Below, piece by piece: positions 34,154 to 42,631 of a stretch of DNA of 64,000 nucleotides (positions are counted from its first letter, which is position 1; every line of letters begins with the position of its first letter). The position numbers were made by a program, and so were the translations under genes. The notes under the pieces are model-generated. The model did no database searches. It was not told the origin of the DNA and was given only the letters and a program-made list of their open reading frames with translations. The DNA comes from Bordetella sp. LUAb4 (GTDB lineage Bacteria; Pseudomonadota; Gammaproteobacteria; Burkholderiales; Burkholderiaceae_B), in assembly GCF_021325795.1 (NCBI RefSeq), contig NZ_JAHPZX010000006.1, forward strand, positions 186,001-250,000. The letters are read 5' to 3'.

Positions 34154-35758
34154 ATGGGTTCGTGCATCTCCAAAGCCCCTACGACCACTTCACCCTACTC
34201 GGCCGGCCACGACGTGCGTCAGCACACCACGACCGTGCCGCGCAACGCCCGCCCCTTGCAGCCCGCGCTGGTCGACGTCCAGCAAGCCGGTGAGGGCCGC
34301 AGAGCGACGTCTGGGCAAGCGGCAATAGCGAGCGCGCGGGCCAATCACGGCAGCGCGGGAGGCCTGACGTTCCAAGCGCGCGACATTGGTACGCAGCCCA
34401 CGCCTGACAGCGTGGAACTCGACGACAAGCAAAAAGCAGCGACGATACCCTATCAAACCGAATCGGGCGAAACGCGCTACACGCTCAAACACCAAGCCCC
34501 CTTGCCCACCAACCGGTTCGACCGCCCGCTTGCCCGAAAGCTGGATCTGCAACGCAACAACAACCACGAACACCGGGTCTATACCGAGGCCGACGATGTG
34601 GAGGACAAACTCGCTCGGGAGCTGGAAACGTCGAACCGAAACCTGCATTATCCTGAGATGGCGGATTACTGCGATCTACCTGTCTTGAGCGAGCCGAACG
34701 ACCCGCAAAGCACGTCTGGCCAAATCGACCTTCTGGACGGTGAAGCCCCCGGTAACTGGGAACGGGCGATGTTGAGTGAAAAACCCGATTTCTTTACCGT
34801 CACGTATCAGACGCTGCCCTCCGGCGCGGGGGAAGCAAGCAGGATCAATCAACGCCCCGAGAAGGAACGGGAAGACCGAACCCTCAGCGACTATTTCTCC
34901 CTCTCGGCAGGCGGCAAAAATACCGAGGTCTACCTTTCCGGCGTCTTCGACGGCCATGGAAGCAGTCATTACGCGGAACACGCGCAGAAGGTCATCGTAC
35001 CCACGCTCAAGGAAAAGCTGGAACTGTTCAACCCCGATGGCTTGACCACATTGGGCATGTTCAATGGACTCAAGCTAGGCTTTGTTGCGACAGCCCGCAG
35101 TGGAGAGCCCGACACGGAGAACTTCGAGCACCAGGATGATGGCACAACGGCCAACGTCACCCTCATCTTCCACGACAAACTCTGGGTGGCGAACACGGGA
35201 GACTCAAGCGCGATCCTCATCACACCCACGGCAACGACAAAACTCTCCGATGACGCCAAGGCCGTCACTCACAATCCCACCACGGGTGAAGAGCAGCCCA
35301 ATCCGAAATTCATTGATGGCGTGGTCAAGCGAGGGGGAGAGATCGGGTATCAGGGGCGCGTCAATAACAACCTGGCCATCACGCGCGCCCTGGGCGATCA
35401 TGCCCAGGTAGGAACGGTAAGCGCACGTCCGAAACTGATCAGGGTGCCGCTGGCTGACGCGGCCGCCTGTGAAGGTCATTACATCGTCCAGGTCAGCGAC
35501 GGCATCACCGACGTCATGTCGCCCGACACCATCGCGGAGCGTGTAAATGAAGGACACGCGAAAGGCTATACGCCGGCAGTCATCGCCAGCAGGCTCGTCG
35601 AGGAAGCCGCACGCCTGGGTTCCCGAGATGACCTGACGGCGGTGGTCACACCCTTGGACCAGCGGCTGCGGCGGCCGTCAGCACCAACGGACATTGATGA
35701 CGCCAACCATGAGACCGAGACGACACAAGAGATCGATGCATCCAGGTCGTACGGGTAA
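34154..35758 (+). CDS. PP2C-type phosphatase with lipidation-like N-terminus, candidate type III effector
   Basis: The 534-residue protein begins MGSCISK, a sequence that fits eukaryotic N-myristoylation (G2, S6, K7) with a palmitoylatable C4. A disordered stretch follows, then a PP2C/PPM serine-threonine phosphatase domain from about residue 240. Metal-binding and catalytic features are DGHGS with D266, VANTGDSSAILI, NLAITRALGDH, SDGITD with D449 and RDDLTAV with D492/D493. All main PPM motifs are present, so activity is plausible. There is no Sec signal. An hrp-box-like promoter lies upstream, and a paralogue fused to a protease follows 166 bp downstream. Inference: an effector secreted into a host cell and anchored to its membrane. 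A cytoplasmic stress phosphatase is the alternative. Confidence 0.8.
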   Translation: MGSCISKAPTTTSPYSAGHDVRQHTTTVPRNARPLQPALVDVQQAGEGRRATSGQAAIASARANHGSAGGLTFQARDIGTQPTPDSVELDDKQKAATIPYQTESGETRYTLKHQAPLPTNRFDRPLARKLDLQRNNNHEHRVYTEADDVEDKLARELETSNRNLHYPEMADYCDLPVLSEPNDPQSTSGQIDLLDGEAPGNWERAMLSEKPDFFTVTYQTLPSGAGEASRINQRPEKEREDRTLSDYFSLSAGGKNTEVYLSGVFDGHGSSHYAEHAQKVIVPTLKEKLELFNPDGLTTLGMFNGLKLGFVATARSGEPDTENFEHQDDGTTANVTLIFHDKLWVANTGDSSAILITPTATTKLSDDAKAVTHNPTTGEEQPNPKFIDGVVKRGGEIGYQGRVNNNLAITRALGDHAQVGTVSARPKLIRVPLADAAACEGHYIVQVSDGITDVMSPDTIAERVNEGHAKGYTPAVIASRLVEEAARLGSRDDLTAVVTPLDQRLRRPSAPTDIDDANHETETTQEIDASRSYG

Positions 35759-35808
35759 GTTCGCGCCTGGGCGCATGGCCTGCGCGTCATGCGCTCACGC
35801 AGGTGCGG

Positions 35809-35836
35809 GGAACAAAAAAAGGCCGCCCGGCACAAA
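35809..35836 (+). promoter_or_regulatory. hrp-box-like promoter of the second PP2C gene
   Basis: GGAACa at 35809-35814, a 15-base spacer, then gCACaaA at 35830-35836. It deviates from GGAACC-N15-CCACNNA at two positions. It lies 88 bp before the ATG at 35925 and has the same spacing as the box before the preceding paralogue. Confidence 0.45.
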
Positions 35837-35924
35837 CCGGTTCAGCATGCAATGACTGGCCCACCGTGCCCTGACGGATCCCCCGTTGCATCCGCCTCAA
35901 TCGTGAAACGGACGTACGCTTCAA

Positions 35925-38255
35925 ATGGAAATTTCCTCACTCCCCCAGGACACGGCTCCCGCATCGACAGCGGCGACCACCCCTTCCAATCAAGGCGGCA
36001 TCGGGGAGCTGAGGTTTCAGCTGGCCGATCTCAGCATGCAATCCGGCGCGCCAAGAAGCGCGCAATTCAGCAAGGGCGACCCACGTGGCTTCATGCCCGA
36101 GCAGTTGGTCAGCTATTTCAAATCACCGTCGGACCCGTCGCCGCGCTTCGCATACCTACCGCTAAACGAGCGCGACAGCGAATCTTCCACAGCGCCTGAT
36201 CAGCAACGCATCCGCGCACTGGCTCGCCGGGTCTGTACCGACGAAGACGATGTCCAGGCCAAATGCGCTCGAAACCTGATGGCGGCGAACACGCACAAGG
36301 ATTTCGTTGCCCGGCAGCCGATATTCACCTGCCCCATGAGCACGCCTGCCGACCCGCACAGCACCCATGGCCAAATCGACCTGCTGGGCGGCGCCGTCCC
36401 TGATCACCAAACTCGGTCAGACATGGTCAACAAGCCTGACCTATTTACCGTCACGTATGGAACCCAGCAAACCGGCGCGGGGCAAGCATACAAAATCAAT
36501 AACCGCGGTTCTAAATATCAGAGGGAAGACCGATCTGTCGGCGTCCATTTCACCATCCCGCTGGCAGGCAAACCTGAAAGCTTCCACATGTTCGCCGTTT
36601 TGGACGGCCATGGAGGTTCCTACTACTCGGAGTACGCACGGACAGCGTTGAAAGGCGCGCTCATGCAGAACCTGCAGCGTTTCAACCCTGAGGGCTTGAC
36701 CCTGTTGGGTATCTACAATGCACTCAAGCTGGCCTTGGTCCAGGTAGACGAAAGTGGCGAACCCGACACGCAGCCGCTCCAGCACGCGCATGAAGGCTCG
36801 ACGGTCTGCCTCGCCCTTATCCACGGCAACAAGGCTTATATAGCGAACGTGGGCGATTCAAGAGCGATTTACATTACGCCGGAAGAGACCACACAGCTCA
36901 GCGAGGATGCAAAACCGTTGACCCCCGAAGGGACTCCCAATCAGCGCTTCAGAAAGAGCGTGGAAAGTCGCGGAGGACACCTTGTGTTTGGCCGGGTCAA
37001 CGGCAACCTGGCAATCACGCACGCCGTGGGCGATCACCGCGAAGAAGGCGCCGTAAACCCCCGGCCGAAAGTGACCTGGGTGGAAATGCCCGACGCGGCG
37101 AAACGCGCGGGCCACCGCATCGTTATCGTCAGCGACGGCATCCACGACTACCTGTCGACCAACGACATGGCGGATATCGTCAGGGACGGGGACGCAAAAG
37201 GCTATACGGACGCCCTTATCTCCGCGAGACTCGTCGAGGCAGCCGCGAGCAAGTTCTCCACCGATGACCTGACCGCGTTGGTCATACCCTTGGACGGGCT
37301 GCAAGCGCCTCGTGATGTCAGCTCGATCATTGGGTGCGATAGGCCCTACGAAAGCACAAGCATCGAACTGCTTCCCTTCTCGGATGAAGCCTTCAAAGCC
37401 TACCCGGGATGTCTAGCTCGCGGTAAATTGGACTACTTCGTCATCGGGCTGGACGGAAGGGTACGGCGTCACCCCTCATATGGGGCCAGTCATCTGACAT
37501 CAGCGGGTCAGCCGCGCGACAGAGACGGAAACCGGCTAAAGCTCGAACACCACGAAATCGCGTCTGAAGGATTTTCATCCGCGCTGCATCTCGCCCTCGA
37601 TGGCAACCCCGCCTACGTCCGCGCCAGACACACCGAATTCGTGCTGGATCAGCAAACCTGGACCGCGCAGTTCCAGGTCAACGGCCATCCCGTCAAATCG
37701 ATCAGCCCCAGCTTTCAGGTTTATCCTCTTCCAGACATGCAATGGATGATTCCGCAGCCGTGGGCCAGAAGCAGCGCCCTGGCCTGTGCAGCCATGCTGT
37801 GGGCCGCGGGACAACCTGAGCATGAGGTGGCCAAGTTGGTCTCCATGATTTTCAATGACCCAAGACTCAAGAGCAGCTGGAAGACAAACGAGTTGCTGGA
37901 GCACCTATCAGGACAGAAGGCAGTACTGATCGAAGGAGACCAACGACTGACCCCCGACAAATTCGAGGAGCTGCAAGCCGCTATTGCAAGGAACGGCCCA
38001 TGCATCTTCGTGAATCAGGGTAACCACCACCGCATTCTGCATGCGCTGCGGAAGACGGAAGAAGGGATCATCATGATGACCATGAGCGATCCGCATACGG
38101 GGACCAGGTTCGAGTGCGAAGATCACGAAACACTATGGACGGGCTGCCTGGACGAAGAGGAAGGCCGGTGGGCACTGTACCCCAATCACTGGACAGCTTG
38201 CTTTCTACCGCGGGAAGCTGGTCCCGCAAGTGATCTCGCCACACTGACGCGCTGA
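35925..38255 (+). CDS. PP2C-like domain fused to papain-like cysteine protease, candidate type III effector
   Basis: The 776-residue protein is a two-domain fusion. Residues of about 150-470 parallel the preceding gene product: shared blocks such as STHGQIDLLGG, then DGHGG with D227, YIANVGDSRAIYIT, NLAITHAVGDH, SDGIHD and DDLTALV. The C-terminal 170 residues look like a papain-like (C39/C70, AvrRpt2-type) cysteine protease: Q-containing QPWARSSALACAAMLW with candidate C621, GNHHRILHAL with H701/H702, and MSDPHTG with D722. The Cys is followed by Ala instead of the usual Trp. The segment between them (about 475-600) has no match I recognise. The ATG at 35925 has no strong ribosome site. No secretion signal is seen. 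Fusion and promoter type suggest an effector. Confidence 0.78.
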   Translation: MEISSLPQDTAPASTAATTPSNQGGIGELRFQLADLSMQSGAPRSAQFSKGDPRGFMPEQLVSYFKSPSDPSPRFAYLPLNERDSESSTAPDQQRIRALARRVCTDEDDVQAKCARNLMAANTHKDFVARQPIFTCPMSTPADPHSTHGQIDLLGGAVPDHQTRSDMVNKPDLFTVTYGTQQTGAGQAYKINNRGSKYQREDRSVGVHFTIPLAGKPESFHMFAVLDGHGGSYYSEYARTALKGALMQNLQRFNPEGLTLLGIYNALKLALVQVDESGEPDTQPLQHAHEGSTVCLALIHGNKAYIANVGDSRAIYITPEETTQLSEDAKPLTPEGTPNQRFRKSVESRGGHLVFGRVNGNLAITHAVGDHREEGAVNPRPKVTWVEMPDAAKRAGHRIVIVSDGIHDYLSTNDMADIVRDGDAKGYTDALISARLVEAAASKFSTDDLTALVIPLDGLQAPRDVSSIIGCDRPYESTSIELLPFSDEAFKAYPGCLARGKLDYFVIGLDGRVRRHPSYGASHLTSAGQPRDRDGNRLKLEHHEIASEGFSSALHLALDGNPAYVRARHTEFVLDQQTWTAQFQVNGHPVKSISPSFQVYPLPDMQWMIPQPWARSSALACAAMLWAAGQPEHEVAKLVSMIFNDPRLKSSWKTNELLEHLSGQKAVLIEGDQRLTPDKFEELQAAIARNGPCIFVNQGNHHRILHALRKTEEGIIMMTMSDPHTGTRFECEDHETLWTGCLDEEEGRWALYPNHWTACFLPREAGPASDLATLTR

Positions 38256-38256
38256 A

Positions 38257-39657
38257 TCACCAAACCAGGAACAACAGCACCCAAGCCATGCAGAACGGCG
38301 CCAGGCCCGCGGCGAACACCAGCCACGCGGCCAGGCGGCGTCCCACGCCGGCGCCTTGGCGCTGGCCCATCACACGCCAGGCCAGGCGCAGGGTCCAGGC
38401 GATGGCCAGCGTCAGCAGCGTGAAGCGCACGGGATTAGCCCAATGCGCGGCCATGCCCTCGTGCTTGAGCAAGGTGATGGTGGTAGCCGTCAGTCCCAGG
38501 AACACGCCGATGCCGGCGGTGGGAATCAAGGGCTGCGCCAGCTTGTGCAGGCCCGCGCCACCTATCCAGGTGCGCGGGGCCAGCGCCGGCAGAATACGGT
38601 CGGCCAGCCACAGGGCCAGGTACAGCGCGCCACCGATCACGGCGGTGGTGGCTGCCACGAAGATCAGCAAGCAGGCGCCATCCAGCCAGGAAAAGCTGTC
38701 GTTGACTTCCGGGTAATGCGTCAAGATGAACCAGGGCGCGTTGTCCAGCAGCGGCCAGGTGATGTCGCGCTCGATCAGCCAGGTGGCCAGCCACTGCTTC
38801 ATGGTCACGAACCAGGGGCTGGATGTCCACAGGAACGCGCCCATGGCGATGCCCATCATGCCGAACACCATCAGCACGGTCTGCCAGACGTCACCCTCGG
38901 ACGTCTCCACGACTTCGTGTTCAGGCGAACGGGGACCCAGCGTCAGGGCGCCGCGATAACCGCTGCAACGGCCGCACATATGGCAGTCACCCGCCGTCTT
39001 CATCTGGCGCAAGGGCACCAGCGGCGCACAGTTGATGGGCTCGATGCGGATGACAGGATGGCGCCAGGCCTGCTCGTCCACCTTGAAATGCCAGGGCGCC
39101 AGCTTGGCCAGCAGATTGAACACGCCATTGACCGGACACAGGTATTTGCACCAGACCCGCTTGCTGCGGCCATAGCGCCAGCCCACGATCATGGCGGCCA
39201 CGGTAGACCCGCCCAGCACCGCCAGCACTGCCAGGGGATATTGATACACGCTGACCATCTGGCCGTATATCGTGGTCAAGGCAAAGGCCACGAAAGGCCA
39301 GCCGCCCCAGCGCATCCAGCGCGGAATCGCATGGCCCTGGCCCCGTTCGCTGGCCCACTCGGTAAGCATGCCTTCCGGGCAGAATAGCCCGCACCAGGCC
39401 CGCCCCATCACCGGCATGGACACCAGCACGAAGGGCCACCAGATGCCCCAGAAAGCGAACTGGGCAACGATGGTCAGGTTGTTGAAGACGGACGCGGTGT
39501 TGTCCGGCAGGGGCATGGCCGCCGGCACGATCAACAGAAACGCGTAAAGCGCGACGATGCCCCACTGCAGCTTGCGCAGCAAAGAGGCATGGTCGCGCAG
39601 GAAATCGGCCACCCGCGAGCTAGCCCGCCCCAATCGCCCCGCTGCCACAACAGCCAT
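38257..39657 (-). CDS. ftrD: FtrD, membrane ferredoxin-like component of ferrous iron uptake
   Basis: FtrD is the last component of the Bordetella FtrABCD ferrous iron system and is thought to pass electrons across the membrane. The 466-residue polytopic protein resembles the NapH/NosR-type 4Fe-4S family. Cysteine clusters are CGLFCPEG, CKYLCPVNG, NCAPL and CHMCGRC, and many hydrophobic segments surround them. The ATG at 39657 was preferred to a GTG at 39690 because AAGGCAGG lies upstream of it. The gene is convergent with the PP2C-protease gene, with a gap of one base. It is separated from ftrC by a spacer filled with 14-bp tandem repeats. Confidence 0.88.
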   Translation of the reverse strand: MAVVAAGRLGRASSRVADFLRDHASLLRKLQWGIVALYAFLLIVPAAMPLPDNTASVFNNLTIVAQFAFWGIWWPFVLVSMPVMGRAWCGLFCPEGMLTEWASERGQGHAIPRWMRWGGWPFVAFALTTIYGQMVSVYQYPLAVLAVLGGSTVAAMIVGWRYGRSKRVWCKYLCPVNGVFNLLAKLAPWHFKVDEQAWRHPVIRIEPINCAPLVPLRQMKTAGDCHMCGRCSGYRGALTLGPRSPEHEVVETSEGDVWQTVLMVFGMMGIAMGAFLWTSSPWFVTMKQWLATWLIERDITWPLLDNAPWFILTHYPEVNDSFSWLDGACLLIFVAATTAVIGGALYLALWLADRILPALAPRTWIGGAGLHKLAQPLIPTAGIGVFLGLTATTITLLKHEGMAAHWANPVRFTLLTLAIAWTLRLAWRVMGQRQGAGVGRRLAAWLVFAAGLAPFCMAWVLLFLVW

Positions 39658-39697
39658 CGTAAAACCTGCCTTGCGTACCGCGGCCGGCACGCCTTGT

Positions 39698-39781
39698 GTT
39701 GCTTGAGTCCGGACTTTGAGTCCCAGACTTTGAGTCCCAGACTTTGAGCCTCAGACTTCGAGCCCTAGACTTTAACAGTTC
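39698..39781 (-). repeat. 14-bp tandem repeat between ftrC and ftrD
   Basis: Units of gactttgagtccca start at 39712 and 39726 (identical), then 39740, 39754 and 39768 (diverging), with a partial copy before 39712. The array fills most of the 158-bp spacer between the ftrC stop and the ftrD start. Confidence 0.9.
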
Positions 39782-39815
39782 GGCGCTGACAACCGGATCA
39801 GCGCCGCCTGCCCGC

Positions 39816-40679
39816 TCAGCCCGCTTGCTTCACGGCCTGCGTCTTCTGCGCCTGCACCCGCGCCGCCTTGGCGTCGACCATGCGCAGCGTCAGCCACACA
39901 CCGACCCAATACACCGCGAACACCAGGACCGAAATCAAGGCGGGCATGGCGCGGTATCCACCGAAGTCCGCCAGCACCTTGCCCAGGCCGCCGCTATCGC
40001 TAAGCAGCCAGCTGGTGTCCCAGACCGGATCGATGATCGTCGGCACCACGTCCAGGGAGATCAAGCGGTCCAGGCCACCGATCAACAGGGAACCGGCCAA
40101 CAGCAACAGCAGAAATTCCGTCAGGGCGAAGAAGCGCCGCCAGGTGATCAGCTTGCCACCCAGTTGCAGCAGCCAGAAGGTCAACAGCGCCGCGATGAAA
40201 CCGCCCAGGCCCGCCAGCGCCAGCATCAACGTGCCGCCATTGGCATCGCCGGCAGAGACCGTGCCGTACAGGAACACCACCGTTTCGCTGCCCTCCCGGG
40301 CCACGGCGATCATGACCAGGACCAGCAAGCCCCACCAGTTGTCGTTGCTGACCGAGTCGCGTGCCCCGGTTTCCAGTTCGCGCTTCAGGGTACGCCCGTG
40401 CTTCTTCATCCAAAGCACCATCTGCACCACCAGCGCGCAAGCCACCAGGGCCATGCCGGCCTGGAACCATTCCTGTCCCTCGTCCGACAGCCAGGACGAC
40501 ACGCCCAGCAGCACCAGCGCCAGCGCGCCCGCCAGCGCCAGGCCCGCAGCCACCCCACCCCACAGATAAGGCAGGCCGCGGCGCCCCTCGGGGGAGGCGC
40601 GCAGCCAGGTGTACAGAATGCCTACAACCAGCAGGGCTTCGACGCTTTCGCGCCAGACGATAAAAGAAACCTGTTCCAT
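39816..40679 (-). CDS. ftrC: FtrC, FTR1-family iron permease
   Basis: The 287-residue protein is the inner-membrane permease of the ferrous iron system. It has the FTR1/OFeT pattern of seven hydrophobic segments with acidic iron-binding motifs: RESVEALLVVG near the N-terminus and REGSETVVFLYG in the middle, corresponding to the paired R-E-x-x-E motifs. The ATG at 40679 gives the usual start MEQVSFIVWRES; the frame opens 18 bp earlier. It follows ftrB by 31 bp. Confidence 0.92.
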   Translation of the reverse strand: MEQVSFIVWRESVEALLVVGILYTWLRASPEGRRGLPYLWGGVAAGLALAGALALVLLGVSSWLSDEGQEWFQAGMALVACALVVQMVLWMKKHGRTLKRELETGARDSVSNDNWWGLLVLVMIAVAREGSETVVFLYGTVSAGDANGGTLMLALAGLGGFIAALLTFWLLQLGGKLITWRRFFALTEFLLLLLAGSLLIGGLDRLISLDVVPTIIDPVWDTSWLLSDSGGLGKVLADFGGYRAMPALISVLVFAVYWVGVWLTLRMVDAKAARVQAQKTQAVKQAG

Positions 40680-40710
40680 GGCACTGCCGGTCCGCACGAG
40701 GCGGACCGTT

Positions 40711-41064
40711 TCATTCCTTGGGTTTGACGACCAGCGTGCCCTTTACATCCTGATGAAAATCATCGAAGAAAGGGTATTCGCCAGGCCGCGAAATCGTGAT
40801 GACGACAAAGGATTTGACGCCGGGCCCCAGCACTTTTTCCTTGCGCAGGGGAATACTTTCGAACTCGACCGGCTCTTTGCTCTCGTTGCTCAGTTCGATC
40901 TTGAAACGCCCCGCCGGCACTTCCAGCCGTTGCGGTTCGAAGGTTCCATCCGCCTTGAAGGTCAGTTGGAACGTGGGTAATTCATCAGCCAGCGCCGGCG
41001 TGCCCGCGCTGGCCAAGGCCAGCAACAGGACCGCCGATGCCCAAGGCAATCGGCGATTCTTCAT
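40711..41064 (-). CDS. ftrB: FtrB, periplasmic cupredoxin-like protein
   Basis: The 117-residue protein has a Sec signal peptide (cleavage likely after ALA near residue 26) and a cupredoxin-like beta-sandwich. Segments FQLTFKADGTFEPQRLEVPA, FKIELSNESKEPVEFES and PGVKSFVVITISRPGEYPFF fit the family. In FtrABCD it is proposed to oxidise or relay iron to the permease, in the manner of a copper protein. The start overlaps the ftrA stop by four bases. Confidence 0.88.
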   Translation of the reverse strand: MKNRRLPWASAVLLLALASAGTPALADELPTFQLTFKADGTFEPQRLEVPAGRFKIELSNESKEPVEFESIPLRKEKVLGPGVKSFVVITISRPGEYPFFDDFHQDVKGTLVVKPKE

Positions 41065-41600
41065 CAGTAGCCGCCCTTCTTGCCGGTGCCGGCGTAGACG
41101 AAGTCATATTCCAGCTCGAACGGTTGGAAGAACGGACCCACACCGGTTTCCTTGTCGATATGGCGGCCGAAGTGGCTCATGCTGTCCGCCGTCGGGGGCG
41201 CCACATAGTACTTCAGGTGGTATTTGCCCGGACCATCCAGCTTGACGTTGTCGCCGTAGTGCGGGCCGTCGTTGGCGACCATGGGCATCAGCGTGCCCTT
41301 GATCACGTTCTGGCTACCCTGCTTCTGCAGTTCGAACTTCACCACCAGATAGGGCATCCACTCGCCTTCCGGAAAACCGGTGGGGTTATTGGCCAGTGCG
41401 TGAATGTCGGCTTCCAGATGGATGTCGGAGTCCTTGGCGGCGCGCATCACGCCGGGAGGATCCATTTCGATCGGCTGCAGATACACCGCGCCGATTTCCA
41501 TGCCACCCTTTTCCACCGGCTTGCCGATCGGATATTCAGCAGCCAATGCCGCGCTGGAAAACACGATACCGGCGGCAAGGGCCAAGGCCTTCTTCATCAT
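41064..41600 (-). CDS. ftrA: FtrA, P19-family periplasmic iron-binding protein
   Basis: The 178-residue protein has a Sec signal peptide (MMKKALALAAGIVFSSAALA, cleaved before AEYPIG) and a P19/FtrA domain. Visible metal-site features include VYLQPIEMDPPG, DIHLEADIHAL with the conserved His residues, KGTLMPMVANDGPHYGDNV and KYHLKYYVAPP. It captures Fe(II) (and Cu) in the periplasm for FtrBCD. AAGGAAG upstream supports the ATG at 41600. It opens the four-gene operon ftrA-B-C-D. In B. bronchiseptica the system works best at acid pH, per published work on that species. Confidence 0.92.
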   Translation of the reverse strand: MMKKALALAAGIVFSSAALAAEYPIGKPVEKGGMEIGAVYLQPIEMDPPGVMRAAKDSDIHLEADIHALANNPTGFPEGEWMPYLVVKFELQKQGSQNVIKGTLMPMVANDGPHYGDNVKLDGPGKYHLKYYVAPPTADSMSHFGRHIDKETGVGPFFQPFELEYDFVYAGTGKKGGY

Positions 41601-41783
41601 GGGATTTCTTCCTTCGTTTTATGCAATCGACCAAATAGACCGTCGGCTCTGCATACCGTTCCCGATCATCATTCCGAAACCACAAGAATAATGCAAACAA
41701 GAACCGTTCGCATAAGCCTAACGCGCGAAGCTTACCATAGCCTTAAAAAGAGCCGCATAAGCTGGGGTCGGGAGCAGGGTTAA

Positions 41784-41813
41784 GTGACGCGTCACGGGAT
41801 GGTAATACATCCC
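41784..41813. promoter_or_regulatory. Two adjacent palindromes upstream of ftrA
   Basis: GTGACGCGTCAC (41784-41795) is a perfect 12-bp palindrome. It abuts GGGATG-gtaata-CATCCC (41796-41813), a second inverted repeat. They lie about 190 bp upstream of the ftrA start in the 353-bp ftrA-phaR spacer and may be operators. A weak Fur-like stretch (gatcatcattcc, 41664-41675) lies nearer ftrA. I found no convincing promoter consensus. Confidence 0.4.
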
Positions 41814-41892
41814 TCCGCGGCGATGAAATTAGCAGACCTGATGTCAACAAAACATCAACGCGGCGGCCCGACCCGCGCCCACGCCACACAGC

Positions 41893-41917
41893 AAAACGGC
41901 CGGGCGAACCCAGCCGT
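41893..41917 (-). terminator. Rho-independent terminator of phaR
   Basis: On the minus strand the stem ACGGCTGGG / CCCGGCCGT closes around a TTCG tetraloop, followed by TTTT. It is 37 bp past the phaR stop and fits a classic terminator for the pha genes. Confidence 0.85.
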
Positions 41918-41953
41918 ATCTTCAGCGCCGGTACGTGGCCGGCCCGATCAATC

Positions 41954-42514
41954 TCACTTGCGATTGTTCGGCGTCGTTCCCGGGAAAGGGAAGTTCGTGA
42001 ACATCGAGCGGGTCTGGTCCTGCATCTTGTCCTGCATCTGCACGAACAGGTTCTTGCTCTGCTCGATGTAGCTATTCATCATGTTCTGCATCATCGGCGT
42101 CTGCCCGTTCATGAACTGGGTCCATGCTTCGGGGCCGAACTGATTGCCGTACAGGCCCTTGGACTGTTCAGCCATACGGTCCTGGATTTCCATGAAGGCC
42201 TGGATGTTCTTTTCCAGGTAAGACCCCATGATGCCCTGCATCGCGTTGCCGTAGAAGCGGATGATCTGCGCCAGCATGTTCGACGAGAACATGGGCACGC
42301 CGCCCCCCTCTTCTTCCAGGATGATCTGCAGCAGGATGCTGCGCGTCAGGTCTTCGCCGCTCTTGGCGTCGATGACCTGGAAGTTTTCGGTGGCCAGCAC
42401 CAGCTGTTTGACATCGGCCAGTGTGATGTAGGTGCTGGTCTGTGTGTCGTAAAGACGGCGATTCGGATATTTCTTGATCAGGCGAAGTGCCGCGCCTGTT
42501 TGTGTCTGCGTCAT
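41954..42514 (-). CDS. phaR: Polyhydroxyalkanoate synthesis repressor PhaR
   Basis: PhaR is a DNA-binding repressor that also binds PHB granules and controls phasin genes. The 186-residue protein has the conserved N-terminal domain LIKKYPNRRLYDTQTSTYIT and LEEEGGGVPMFSSNMLAQIIRFYG, followed by a Gln/Met-rich tail. The ATG at 42514 is preceded by GGGGAC. It follows phaB in a phaC-phaB-phaR order on the minus strand. No phasin gene is in the window. Confidence 0.95.
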   Translation of the reverse strand: MTQTQTGAALRLIKKYPNRRLYDTQTSTYITLADVKQLVLATENFQVIDAKSGEDLTRSILLQIILEEEGGGVPMFSSNMLAQIIRFYGNAMQGIMGSYLEKNIQAFMEIQDRMAEQSKGLYGNQFGPEAWTQFMNGQTPMMQNMMNSYIEQSKNLFVQMQDKMQDQTRSMFTNFPFPGTTPNNRK

Positions 42515-42631
42515 GGTTGTCCCCAGCTTGGGTCGATCGCGTTGTACTTATGAGAAAAGGGTTGTCATCCACAGCTGTCGCATGCACGCGCGGCGCCTGG
42601 CCTGGATACCGCGCGCGCATCGTCAGCGCAT

